A stretch of DNA of 6,661 bases from Planctomycetota bacterium (GCA_025356915.1 JANXQG010000252.1:1-6661), one strand, 5' to 3'; shown: positions 1 through 4,915, numbered from the stretch's first letter. The notes: generated by a model not told the origin, from the letters alone. Numbers and translations: made by a program.

Positions 1-699
1 GTAGCCTGGGGGCGGCAGGGTCGGCTGGGAATTCGGCGGATTCACTTCAAATCTGCTCGGGGCATAAGCGCCCGGCGGAAATCGCGGGCTAGGATTTGGA
101 TACGCCGTCGGCGGCAATTGCGGAGAAGGGATGCTTGGCGAATCGTTGGGAAGCGGCGGCGCCAAGACCGACGAATCGACCGTCCCTGGTGAAGCAGGCC
201 ACGTTCCCGGTGGTGCATACGTGGACGGGATAGGATCCGAGACTGATGCCGGTGGCGAGGAAATCGTTGATGCCGGCGGAGGATACGTACCCGGTGGGAT
301 ATACGTGGGCGAGACAGGAGCCGAGGGGGACCCGTAGGGCGTGGAAGTAATGGGAATACGATACCCCGACGGCGGGGAGGATGGATAGTAGCCGGGCTGG
401 CTGCCTGAATTCCTGGCTACCGAAATTGGCGTACCGTGGATCGAGTCCTCTTCCGCACCCAATTCCTTCAGCTTTGCCATCGCGGTTTCCCGTTGGGCCT
501 GAAGTCGCTGGACAGCCTGCTCCGCCGTTTTGCCGCTAGCTTGGATTTCATGGACCAAGCGGATTGCTTTCGGTTGTACCCGGACCCGCTGTGTCCCCGT
601 GGCGACGATTGTGCCAGGGACATTCTGGGCCCAGGCCGTGGCGGTCAGAAACATGCACCCCAGTGCTGCGACCACCAAGCAGATAATCTTTCGATTCAT
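1..699 (-). CDS. Exported SIMPL (DUF541)-like protein with proline-rich tail, partial (3' end beyond window)
   Basis: The reading frame is open from an ATG at 699-697 to the left edge, giving 233 residues without a stop. A GGAGG ribosome-binding site (plus-strand CCTCC, 707-711) lies 7 bases upstream of the ATG. Residues 1-24 form a signal peptide (basic MNRK, hydrophobic core, AWA before Q25), so the protein is exported. Residues 30-95 resemble the start of SIMPL/DUF541 domains: a beta-strand like IVATGTQRVRVQP, then a helix ending in KLKELGAEEDSI. From about residue 97 the sequence becomes Pro/Ser/Tyr-rich and low in complexity, with a near-repeat TY-x-PPGT-(Y/W)-P at residues 132-140 and 160-168 and a weaker copy (FPPGAYAP) near 207-214. 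Known SIMPL proteins are periplasmic or outer-membrane associated and of poorly defined function. The rest of the domain, if present, lies outside the window. It is downstream of the VWA gene on the same strand with a 93-bp gap, so cotranscription is possible. The family call is moderate; the signal peptide and start are firm. Confidence 0.62.
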   Translation of the reverse strand, partial: MNRKIICLVVAALGCMFLTATAWAQNVPGTIVATGTQRVRVQPKAIRLVHEIQASGKTAEQAVQRLQAQRETAMAKLKELGAEEDSIHGTPISVARNSGSQPGYYPSSPPSGYRIPITSTPYGSPSAPVSPTYIPPGTYPPPASTISSPPASVSDPIPSTYAPPGTWPASPGTVDSSVLAPPLPNDSPSIPSPQLPPTAYPNPSPRFPPGAYAPSRFEVNPPNSQPTLPPPGY

Positions 700-792
700 G
701 GCGAATCCTCCGAGTAACGAGAAATTTATTATCCCTGATTTTAGTCCCCTGCCGCAGGGCCGTAAATCCCAGAATAATTCAAGGCAAGACCC

Positions 793-1476
793 TCATTTCG
801 ATTCCGCTCCCAGTTTCGTCGTATCGACGTACATATATTCGCCGCCGCTCTGTTGGGCAAGTTTCCCCATCCAACCCCGGCCGCCACGTTGCGGCCCGTC
901 GCCGAACTGGACCGTATGGAAAATGATACCCGGCCCGATGCGATCGATGCGGGCCAACTGCTGGGCACCGAGTTGCGGATTATCGCCGTCGGTCATGATG
1001 AAAATGACGTCGGGCCGCATACGAATGGCCAGCGATAAGGCGGCTTCGTGATCGGTTCCGCCGTCTGCCGCGATCGTGCTGAGGAACTTCTTGACCTCCG
1101 CCCGATTGGCATCGGTGCCGAAAGCCAACTGGCCGCCAGGCCCCGCTGGATTGAACGCTTTGGGCCGTTCGTTGTAGACCACGAGTTGGAACTGGTGAAC
1201 ATCATCGATGTTTTCGATACTGGCCAGGATTTCAGCCTTGGCGGCGGCCATTAATTTACCGTCGGTGCTGCCGGACCGGTCCAGAACGTAGACGAACTTC
1301 GATCCCTCGGCATTTACCCCAAACAGGGAAACCTGGGCCTTCTCACCGGGTGATCCCAGCAACAATTTGCCACCGGAGCGCCCATTTTCCGGATCGGCCG
1401 CCTGAGCCTTCAAGCCGACCAACGACGCGGCCATTGCCAAGGACAGCAGTATTTGAAAAAACCGGCAGAGCAACAT
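793..1476 (-). CDS. Small exported von Willebrand factor A (VWA) domain protein
   Basis: This complete 227-residue protein starts at ATG 1476-1474, with an ACCTCC/GGAGGT ribosome-binding site at 1483-1488 six bases upstream. Residues 1-26 look like a cleavable signal peptide ending AQA before A27. The VWA domain covers about residues 60-222. Its metal-ion-dependent adhesion site is visible: D66-x-S68-x-S70 (DRSGS), T141 in GGTDHE, and D163 in the TDGD strand end. The MIDAS set is therefore complete, and the domain should bind a divalent metal and a protein or matrix ligand. The protein is little more than a signal peptide, a linker of about 35 residues and one VWA domain, with no transmembrane anchor or catalytic domain. 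Periplasmic or secreted location is inferred. It is divergent from def (167-bp gap) and upstream of the SIMPL-like gene on the same strand. The partner or ligand cannot be told from the sequence. Confidence 0.88.
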   Translation of the reverse strand: MLLCRFFQILLSLAMAASLVGLKAQAADPENGRSGGKLLLGSPGEKAQVSLFGVNAEGSKFVYVLDRSGSTDGKLMAAAKAEILASIENIDDVHQFQLVVYNERPKAFNPAGPGGQLAFGTDANRAEVKKFLSTIAADGGTDHEAALSLAIRMRPDVIFIMTDGDNPQLGAQQLARIDRIGPGIIFHTVQFGDGPQRGGRGWMGKLAQQSGGEYMYVDTTKLGAESK

Positions 1477-1605
1477 GATCGCACCTCCAAGCGTCGATGG
1501 TTTAAGGAATTGCGCTATAAGAACGGGTTCGACAACCGACTCTCACGACCCCGTCATACTAGAACAAGTTTGGCGGTTGGCCTACGCAGGCAATGGTAGT
1601 ATGCC

Positions 1606-1611
1606 TATAAT
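1606..1611 (+). promoter_or_regulatory. Candidate -10 box for def
   Basis: A perfect TATAAT lies 32 bases upstream of the def TTG codon, leaving a 5' leader of about 25 nt. A TG stands two bases upstream of the box, one base off the extended -10 spacing. No good -35 box is visible at 16-18 bp (the hexamer at 1583-1588 is TACGCA). The same 167-bp gap must also hold the promoter of the divergent VWA gene, for which I see no convincing hexamer pair. Confidence 0.4.
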
Positions 1612-1643
1612 GGTACTGTTTGTTTCTTCCTGGAGTCTGAATC

Positions 1644-2225
1644 TTGCGGATTGTCAAGTATCCTCATCCCACATTGTATCATAAGTCCCGGCCGCTCAAA
1701 CGGGTCGATGCCGAACTGCGCAAGGCCATCGCCGAGATGTTTGAACTGATGTACGAGTACAGTGGCATCGGGCTGGCCGCCAATCAGGTCGATCTGCCGT
1801 ACCGTGTTTTCATCCTCAACATCACGGGCGACGCGGCTGCCAAGGATCAGGAGCATGTCCTGATCAACCCCACGATTCTCAAGTTCAGCGGCAACGTCGA
1901 AGTTGAGGAAGGCTGCCTCAGCTTTCCCGAAATCTACGCTCCCGTGCGACGCTCCGAGCATATCGTCGCGGTAGCCTACAACCTCGCCGGCGAGGAGAAA
2001 CAGTACGAGGTCGATGGTCTGTTCGCCCGGGCATTTCAACACGAGAACGACCATCTCGACGGCAAACTCTTCGTCGACCGTCTAAGCCCCAGCCACCTGT
2101 TGAACATCAAGGAGGACCTGCTCGCGTTGGTAGACGAGTTCTCCGGTGATCGGCAGCGAGGAGTAATGCCTGACGACGGACAGATCTTGGCCCGGCTGGC
2201 CGAGTTGGAACGGCTGCGAACGTGA
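1644..2225 (+). CDS. def: Peptide deformylase (type I-like), TTG start
   Basis: This 193-residue metalloenzyme removes the N-formyl group from nascent polypeptides at the ribosome exit. All three family motifs are present: motif 1 GIGLAANQ (residues 41-48, with Q48), motif 2 EGCLS (89-93, metal ligand C91), and motif 3 QHENDH (132-137, ligands H133 and H137, general base E134). The N-terminus MRIVKYPHPTL matches the usual start of the family, which fixes the start at the TTG at 1644. A GGAG at 1632-1635 lies 8 bases upstream, and no in-frame ATG would give this N-terminus. The C-terminus has an extension of about 25 residues after the usual end near residue 165 (FSGDRQRG... ending RLRT), a modest tail seen in some bacterial deformylases. 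It is the first gene of a def-fmt pair. The enzyme acts on the product of the pathway that fmt begins. Confidence 0.97.
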   Translation: MRIVKYPHPTLYHKSRPLKRVDAELRKAIAEMFELMYEYSGIGLAANQVDLPYRVFILNITGDAAAKDQEHVLINPTILKFSGNVEVEEGCLSFPEIYAPVRRSEHIVAVAYNLAGEEKQYEVDGLFARAFQHENDHLDGKLFVDRLSPSHLLNIKEDLLALVDEFSGDRQRGVMPDDGQILARLAELERLRT

Positions 2226-2234
2226 GGAGGGAAA

Positions 2235-2255
2235 TGAAAATTGAAAATTGAAAAT
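2235..2255 (+). repeat. Three perfect tandem 7-bp repeats (TGAAAAT)
   Basis: Three perfect copies of TGAAAAT occupy 2235-2241, 2242-2248 and 2249-2255, followed by a further TGA. They start 10 bases after the def stop codon. The unit has the same 7-bp period as the CCCCAAT-type array that follows at 2273-2327. No hairpin is formed and no coding function is apparent. Confidence 0.85.
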
Positions 2256-2272
2256 TGACGCGGGTATTCTGC

Positions 2273-2327
2273 ACCCAGTTTCCAGTACCCAGCCCCCAAT
2301 CCCAATCCCCAATCCCCAATCCCAGCC
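2273..2327 (+). repeat. Degenerate 7-bp tandem repeat array (CCCCA[A/G]T class), G-rich on the minus strand
   Basis: Reading in steps of seven from 2273 gives ACCCAGT, TTCCAGT, ACCCAGC, CCCCAAT, a 6-base CCCAAT, CCCCAAT, CCCCAAT, then CCCAGCC. The consensus is CCCCA(A/G)T. This is the class described in filamentous cyanobacteria as short tandemly repeated repetitive sequences; similar arrays in planctomycetes are my inference. On the minus strand it contains at least five runs of three or more G separated mainly by ATT, a strong G-quadruplex pattern on the template strand of fmt. The array ends 12 bases before the fmt ATG and occupies its leader. Confidence 0.85.
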
Positions 2328-2339
2328 TCTTCCTCTCCC

Positions 2340-3329
2340 ATGCGTTTAATCATGATGGGCACGGGGCCATTCGCCGTGCCAATGTTCCAGCAGTTGTACG
2401 AAGCACGGCACGATGTGGCATTGCTGGTCACGCGACCGTTGCGCATTCATCGCGGGAAGGAAGTCGAACCGGCCAGCGCGATGCGCGATATTGCCCATGA
2501 ACACGCCACGCCAATTTACGACCCAGAAAATATTAACACTTTGGAGGCCGAGCAACACTTGACCGGCGTCGGGCCCGATCTGCTGGTGGTTTGCGATTAT
2601 GGTCAAATCCTCGCGCCCCAGACGCTTTCCACGGCCCGTCTGGGAGGAATCAATCTCCATGGTTCGCTGTTGCCGAAGTATCGCGGCGCGGCGCCGATTA
2701 ATTGGGCCTTGTTCAACGGTGATACCGAGACGGGTGTTACCGTGATCCACATGACACCCAAGGTCGATGCCGGCCCCTGCATCGCTCAGGCGATCACGAT
2801 GATCGATCCGGAAGAAACGGCCGTCGAGTTGGAAGCAACGCTTGCCGAATCAGGCGGCTGGCTGGTACGGAGGACGATCGACGCCCTGGTCGAGGGGCGT
2901 CTGGAAGCATTGCCGCAGAATCAGGCCCTGGCATCGAAAGCGCCACGGCTCAAGAAGACCGACGGGGTCATCGACTGGGCTCGGCCGGCATTGAGCATCA
3001 AGAACCAGATTCGCGCACTGGAGCCGTGGCCGCGGACCTATACCTTTTGGCATCGCGCGCAGGGCATGCCGGTCCGCATGATTCTCGGCCCAGTCGATGT
3101 CGTCGATTTGCCCGGAGGCAACAGGCACACTCAAGGTATCGTTCACCTCGATGCCGAACCCGCACCAGGAACGGTCCTTGAAGCGGCCGGCGACCGACTG
3201 GTGATCGCCGCTGGGCAGGGGGCAGTTGCCCCGCGGACCGTACAGCTTGCCGGAAAGCGTTTCATGAGTATTGCCGAGCTATTGCGAGGGCACAAGATCC
3301 AGCCAGGGGAGCGATTCGGGCCGGAGTAG
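2340..3329 (+). CDS. fmt: Methionyl-tRNA formyltransferase
   Basis: This 329-residue cytoplasmic enzyme transfers a formyl group from 10-formyltetrahydrofolate to initiator Met-tRNA. The N-terminal Rossmann-like domain starts at once (MRLIMMGTGPFAVP), which supports the ATG at 2340. The catalytic triad of the family is present: N105 and H107 in INLHGS, and D143 in KVDAGP. The signature SLLPKYRGAAPI occupies residues 109-120 and is followed by GDTETGVT (127-134). The basic loop that contacts the tRNA acceptor in the E. coli enzyme corresponds to about residues 32-50 (RPLRIHRGK). The C-terminal OB-like tRNA-binding domain covers about 210-329, with a PGTVL strand at 276-280. Length is close to the usual 310-330. 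There is no Shine-Dalgarno sequence: the ATG is preceded by a pyrimidine tract (CTCTTCCTCTCCC) and the heptamer repeat array. It follows def by 114 bp and is convergent with the HigA-type gene downstream. The stop codon lies inside the left copy of the 31-bp repeat. Confidence 0.97.
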   Translation: MRLIMMGTGPFAVPMFQQLYEARHDVALLVTRPLRIHRGKEVEPASAMRDIAHEHATPIYDPENINTLEAEQHLTGVGPDLLVVCDYGQILAPQTLSTARLGGINLHGSLLPKYRGAAPINWALFNGDTETGVTVIHMTPKVDAGPCIAQAITMIDPEETAVELEATLAESGGWLVRRTIDALVEGRLEALPQNQALASKAPRLKKTDGVIDWARPALSIKNQIRALEPWPRTYTFWHRAQGMPVRMILGPVDVVDLPGGNRHTQGIVHLDAEPAPGTVLEAAGDRLVIAAGQGAVAPRTVQLAGKRFMSIAELLRGHKIQPGERFGPE

Positions 3330-3355
3330 GGGGGTTGTTTGTCCCACCAACTAGC
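3325..3355 (+). repeat. 31-bp dispersed direct repeat, left copy
   Basis: This stretch begins AGTAGGGGGG and ends CCCACCAACTAGC. It matches 4869-4899 at 25 of 31 positions without gaps. The six differences fall in the middle (offsets 11, 13, 14, 16, 17, 18), and five of them are transitions. It overlaps the fmt stop codon (TAG 3327-3329) and fills most of the 34-bp gap between the convergent fmt and higA genes. It could be a bidirectional terminator, a REP-like element or a scar of insertion. A weak GGG/CCC pairing is possible in this copy. Confidence 0.75.
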
Positions 3356-3363
3356 CTCAATCT

Positions 3364-3663
3364 CTAAGTAGCACCTGCGGTGCGGCGTTGAACGCGTTGA
3401 GCAATGCGCGGTAGCAACTCCCGCATACCGATCTTCAAGTCGTACTGCGATTGAAGATTCATCCAGAACTCGGGCGTGTTACCAAAATAGAGAGCCAGTC
3501 GCAGGGCGGTATCCGTCGTGATACCTCGCCGCGCATGAATGATGTCTCCAATCCGCGTAACGGGCACATCCAGATCCCGTGCCAATCGGTTCTGGCTGAT
3601 GCCCAACGGTTCCATGAACTCCTCGCGCAAGACTTCCCCAGGCGGAATGGGTGCTAGTTTCAT
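3364..3663 (-). CDS. higA: HigA-family antitoxin (XRE-type helix-turn-helix)
   Basis: This gives a 99-residue protein if started at ATG 3663-3661, where the conserved family N-terminus (MKLAPIPPGEVLREEF) begins. A GGGAG at 3678-3674 lies 11 bases upstream. In-frame upstream starts (GTG 3684, ATG 3681, GTG 3669) would add up to seven residues and cannot be excluded. The helix-turn-helix spans about residues 22-50 of the short form (ISQNRLARDLDVPVTRIGDI). It is followed by the typical HigA segment ITTDTALRLALYFGNTPEFW. Members of the family bind and neutralise a HigB RNase and repress their own promoter. The gene lies 3' of its toxin on the same strand, the usual HigBA order. With the long start the gap to the higB stop is 3 bp; with the short start it is 24 bp. 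Translational coupling is likely. The gene is convergent with fmt. Confidence 0.92.
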   Translation of the reverse strand: MKLAPIPPGEVLREEFMEPLGISQNRLARDLDVPVTRIGDIIHARRGITTDTALRLALYFGNTPEFWMNLQSQYDLKIGMRELLPRIAQRVQRRTAGAT

Positions 3664-3687
3664 CGACACGTTATCTCCCATCACCGG

Positions 3688-3966
3688 TTAATGATAGTCC
3701 ACAATTTCTACGTTGAAAGCGTCGTTACCTCGCCACACAAAGCAAATCCGCCATTTCTCATTGATGCGAATGCTGTGTTGTCCCGAGCGATCACCGTGTA
3801 GGGATTCCAATCGGTTGCCGGGCGGCACCCGAAGATCGTCCAATCTCACCGCAGCGTTGAGGACGGCCAGTTTTCGTCTGGCAACGCGCTCGAATACCCG
3901 GAAACGGCCAACCGCATGATCCTCGAAAAGGCGTCCAGTATCGTGACAACGAAAATTTCTGATCAT
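3688..3966 (-). CDS. higB: HigB-type (RelE superfamily) mRNA interferase toxin
   Basis: This 92-residue protein starts at ATG 3966-3964. It shows the conserved HigB core: VARRKLAVLNAA (28-39), LDDLRVPPGNRLESL (42-56), a GDRSGQ turn (58-63), and HSIRINEKWRICF (64-76). It ends in VDYH. Proteus HigB is also 92 residues long and its catalytic residues include D90, Y91 and H92, so the visible C-terminal D90-Y91-H92 suggests an active toxin. Proteins of this family cleave mRNA on translating ribosomes. A small change is H57 where LKGDR is common (LHGDR here). No strong ribosome-binding site precedes the ATG; the leader is short and A-rich next to it. A strong promoter (3996-4023) and a triple 7-bp repeat (3970-3990) lie directly upstream. 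No frameshift or early stop is seen, so the module appears complete. Confidence 0.93.
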   Translation of the reverse strand: MIRNFRCHDTGRLFEDHAVGRFRVFERVARRKLAVLNAAVRLDDLRVPPGNRLESLHGDRSGQHSIRINEKWRICFVWRGNDAFNVEIVDYH

Positions 3967-3969
3967 TTT

Positions 3970-3990
3970 GTACCGTTTCCCGTATACCGT
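3970..3990 (-). promoter_or_regulatory. Candidate HigA operator: three tandem 7-bp ACGG repeats
   Basis: On the minus strand the sequence reads ACGGTAT, ACGGGAA, ACGGTAC: three head-to-tail units with ACGG conserved and an exact 7-bp spacing. They lie between the predicted transcription start (about 3989) and the higB ATG (3966). That is a position where a bound antitoxin would block transcription. HigA proteins are known to autoregulate, but this site is predicted from position and repetition only. Known HigA operators are usually inverted repeats, so the direct-repeat form is unusual. Confidence 0.45.
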
Positions 3991-3995
3991 ATTTC

Positions 3996-4023
3996 ATTAT
4001 AGCATTTCCGCGACTTCCGTCAA
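3996..4023 (-). promoter_or_regulatory. Sigma-70-type promoter of the higBA pair
   Basis: On the minus strand a TTGACG -35 box (4018-4023) is separated by 16 bp from a perfect TATAAT -10 box (3996-4001). The -10 box carries an extended TGC directly upstream. This is the strongest promoter match in the window. Transcription would start near 3989, giving a leader of about 23 nt before the higB ATG. The -35 box lies inside the open frame of the plus-strand gene fragment. Confidence 0.75.
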
Positions 4024-4330
4024 GGCGTTTCGGCGTGGTCAGAAGCCCTGTCGGGAGTAAATGTTGAGTTGCGGTTCCACGATGACCTGCACGACAAGGC
4101 GATCCCCATTCCCGACGAGGTCATTAACCAACGAAAGATTTGGCGAGAGAATGGCGAATTGTGCCGGCAGGCCGACGAGCCGTTGCATCTGGCCGAAATT
4201 GGCAAGTCCACAGGGGTTCGGGACTTGTCGGGTGTGGCTCACCACATGTGGCGGGCCGAGAAGGCCGGCGTCGTGCGGAAGGTCGGCTGGGTCAAGGGGT
4301 GGTTGGGGATGTTGAAGGTCGCGTTCGCTG
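4003..4330 (+). pseudogene. Fragment of an unidentified gene with a winged-helix-like segment
   Basis: From the codon after a TAG at 4000-4002 the plus strand is open to a stop at 4441-4443. Codon usage is clearly coding-like (third positions mostly G or C) until about 4315-4330. The reading includes VNVELRFHDDLHDKAIPIP, then INQRKIWRENGELCRQ. A segment at about 4180-4305 follows (LHLAEIGKSTG, then SGVAHHMWRAEKAGVVRKVG) that looks like a winged helix-turn-helix with a recognition helix and wing. There is no ATG or GTG near the start; the only in-frame initiators are a CTG at 4048 and a TTG at 4069. The coding signal reaches back past both. The 5' end runs into the higB promoter and the 3' end into the convergent antitoxin gene. 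I infer a gene truncated at both ends by neighbouring rearrangements. A short functional protein starting at TTG 4069 (GGGAG at 4053-4057) is the alternative. The family is not recognised, and the end at 4330 is approximate. Confidence 0.45.
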
Positions 4331-4660
4331 TCAGCCGCTTTCGACCACGCTTCGCAGTCCGCGGGCAATCAGCACGGCTCGAGGGACACGAAGCTTCTTG
4401 GCAAGCCGATCCGTTTCGGCCAATAGACCAGCCTCCACCGTGACGCTGATCGTCTTCGAGCCCGCGCCGATCCGGGGCCGACCGCGTTTGCGGGCGCGCT
4501 CGAATCGTGCTTGCTCCTCGGGTGTCGCGGGCCTGAAACTGTCGCCGATGCCCTCCTGGTCGAACTCTTTGGTGGCCGCCCGCAATTCGGCGGTGGTCAT
4601 CTTCCAGTAGGCTTTCGATACGGGTGTTTTGGCCCGCCTGCGTGTGTTTGATGTGTCCAT
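4331..4660 (-). CDS. CopG/ribbon-helix-helix-type antitoxin (BrnA-like), toxin partner lost
   Basis: This gives 109 residues from ATG 4660-4658; a shorter start at ATG 4600 would give 89. Around residues 21-35 it has MTTAELRAATKEFDQ, then FRPATPEEQARFERA (42-56) and a basic KRGRPRIGAGSK (58-69). The C-terminal ribbon-helix-helix spans about 70-106: strand TISVTVEAG, then helices LLAETDRLAKKL and RAVLIARGLRSVV. I recognise this as a planctomycete-style antitoxin usually paired with a BrnT-like toxin encoded just upstream. Such proteins bind DNA as dimers and repress their own operon. Here the upstream toxin is cut down to its first codons. The long start has GGAG only one base upstream, so translation may depend on the toxin's ribosome-binding site (AGGA 4712-4715). 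The frame is intact. Promoter and antitoxin persist without a visible partner, so it could act as an orphan repressor or protect against a related toxin elsewhere. Confidence 0.75.
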   Translation of the reverse strand: MDTSNTRRRAKTPVSKAYWKMTTAELRAATKEFDQEGIGDSFRPATPEEQARFERARKRGRPRIGAGSKTISVTVEAGLLAETDRLAKKLRVPRAVLIARGLRSVVESG

Positions 4661-4706
4661 GCTCCGCAATGTGCTCGACGTTCCACTCGTTCCATCGGAA
4701 TTCCAC
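4656..4706 (-). pseudogene. Truncated BrnT-like toxin (about 17 N-terminal codons)
   Basis: A GTG start at 4706-4704 follows a good ribosome-binding site (GAGAGGAT, 4711-4718) and encodes MEFRWNEWNVEHIAEHG. That is the N-terminal strand and helix of BrnT-like toxins (F-x-W-N-x-x-N-x-x-H-x-x-x-H-G). After this the family similarity stops and the frame runs out of phase through the antitoxin gene. Full-length relatives have about 85-95 residues, so roughly four fifths of the toxin, including its catalytic region, is missing. The antitoxin ATG sits inside the last two recognisable codons (C-ATG-GA). This suggests one deletion from toxin codon 16-17 to the antitoxin start. The family call rests on a short match. 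Confidence 0.55.
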
Positions 4707-4724
4707 GCGTATCCTCTCTCGTCT

Positions 4725-4754
4725 ATTTTACCATATAGGAAAATGTGCGGACAA
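4725..4754 (-). promoter_or_regulatory. Promoter of the broken BrnT-like/antitoxin module
   Basis: On the minus strand TTGTCC (4749-4754) is separated by 18 bp from TAAAAT (4725-4730). A TGG directly upstream forms an extended -10. Transcription would start about 12 bases before the GTG at 4706. The promoter and ribosome-binding site look unharmed although the toxin is truncated. Confidence 0.5.
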
Positions 4755-4868
4755 GCCCGAAACGATATATTCCGACTCAGCACCCAGCAACCCCTCGGGT
4801 ATGCCCGGCGACAAATCCGGTAGTCTACCAAATTTCCGCCAAGAGCCGTTACAAAGTGGGGGTGCGAC

Positions 4869-4899
4869 AGTAGGGGGGGTACTCACCCCACCAACTAGC
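4869..4899 (+). repeat. 31-bp dispersed direct repeat, right copy, with small hairpin
   Basis: This copy matches 3325-3355 at 25 of 31 positions in the same orientation. Its middle forms a hairpin: GGGGT (4876-4880), loop ACTC, ACCCC (4885-4889). An alternative outer pairing of GTGGGG (4856-4861) with CCCCAC (4886-4891) is possible. There is no T-run on either strand, so an intrinsic terminator is not clear. It lies 16 bases past the stop codon of the AddB-like gene, just as the left copy lies at the stop codon of fmt. Together the two copies bracket the toxin-antitoxin block. Confidence 0.75.
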
Positions 4900-4915
4900 G
4901 CGCAGCTTCAGCCTC

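Noticed and set aside
131..337. Plus-strand Gly-rich open frame with PGG-(A/I)-YV repeats
   Set aside because: It is the antisense shadow of the proline-rich tail of the minus-strand SIMPL-like gene, and it lacks a convincing start context.
747..759. Hairpin CCCTG-CCG-CAGGG between the VWA and SIMPL-like genes, considered as a terminator
   Set aside because: The stem is only 5 bp with no T-run on either strand; it is too weak to call.
530..1051. 173-codon plus-strand open frame
   Set aside because: It runs antisense across the gap between, and parts of, two well-supported minus-strand genes with proper ribosome-binding sites. The composition is not protein-like.
2235..2327. Repeat cluster considered as a CRISPR array
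   Set aside because: Units are 7 bp with no spacers and no cas genes; these are simple tandem repeats.
2036..2446. Minus-strand open frames across the def-fmt gap
   Set aside because: They arise because the heptamer arrays have no stops in some frames. They overlap two certain genes in antisense.
4039..4368. 109-codon minus-strand open frame opposite the winged-helix-like fragment
   Set aside because: Its codons are exactly antisense to the plus-strand frame. The plus frame has the stronger third-position G/C bias and a more protein-like sequence.
4239..4706. 155-codon minus-strand frame starting at the toxin GTG
   Set aside because: Only the first 17 residues resemble a protein family. 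The rest is the antitoxin region read in the wrong frame, so it is listed as a truncated toxin instead.
4819..4829. Perfect small palindrome GGTAG-T-CTACC upstream of the damaged module
   Set aside because: It is 65 bp or more upstream of the predicted -35 box, short and single. It could be an operator, but chance is as likely.
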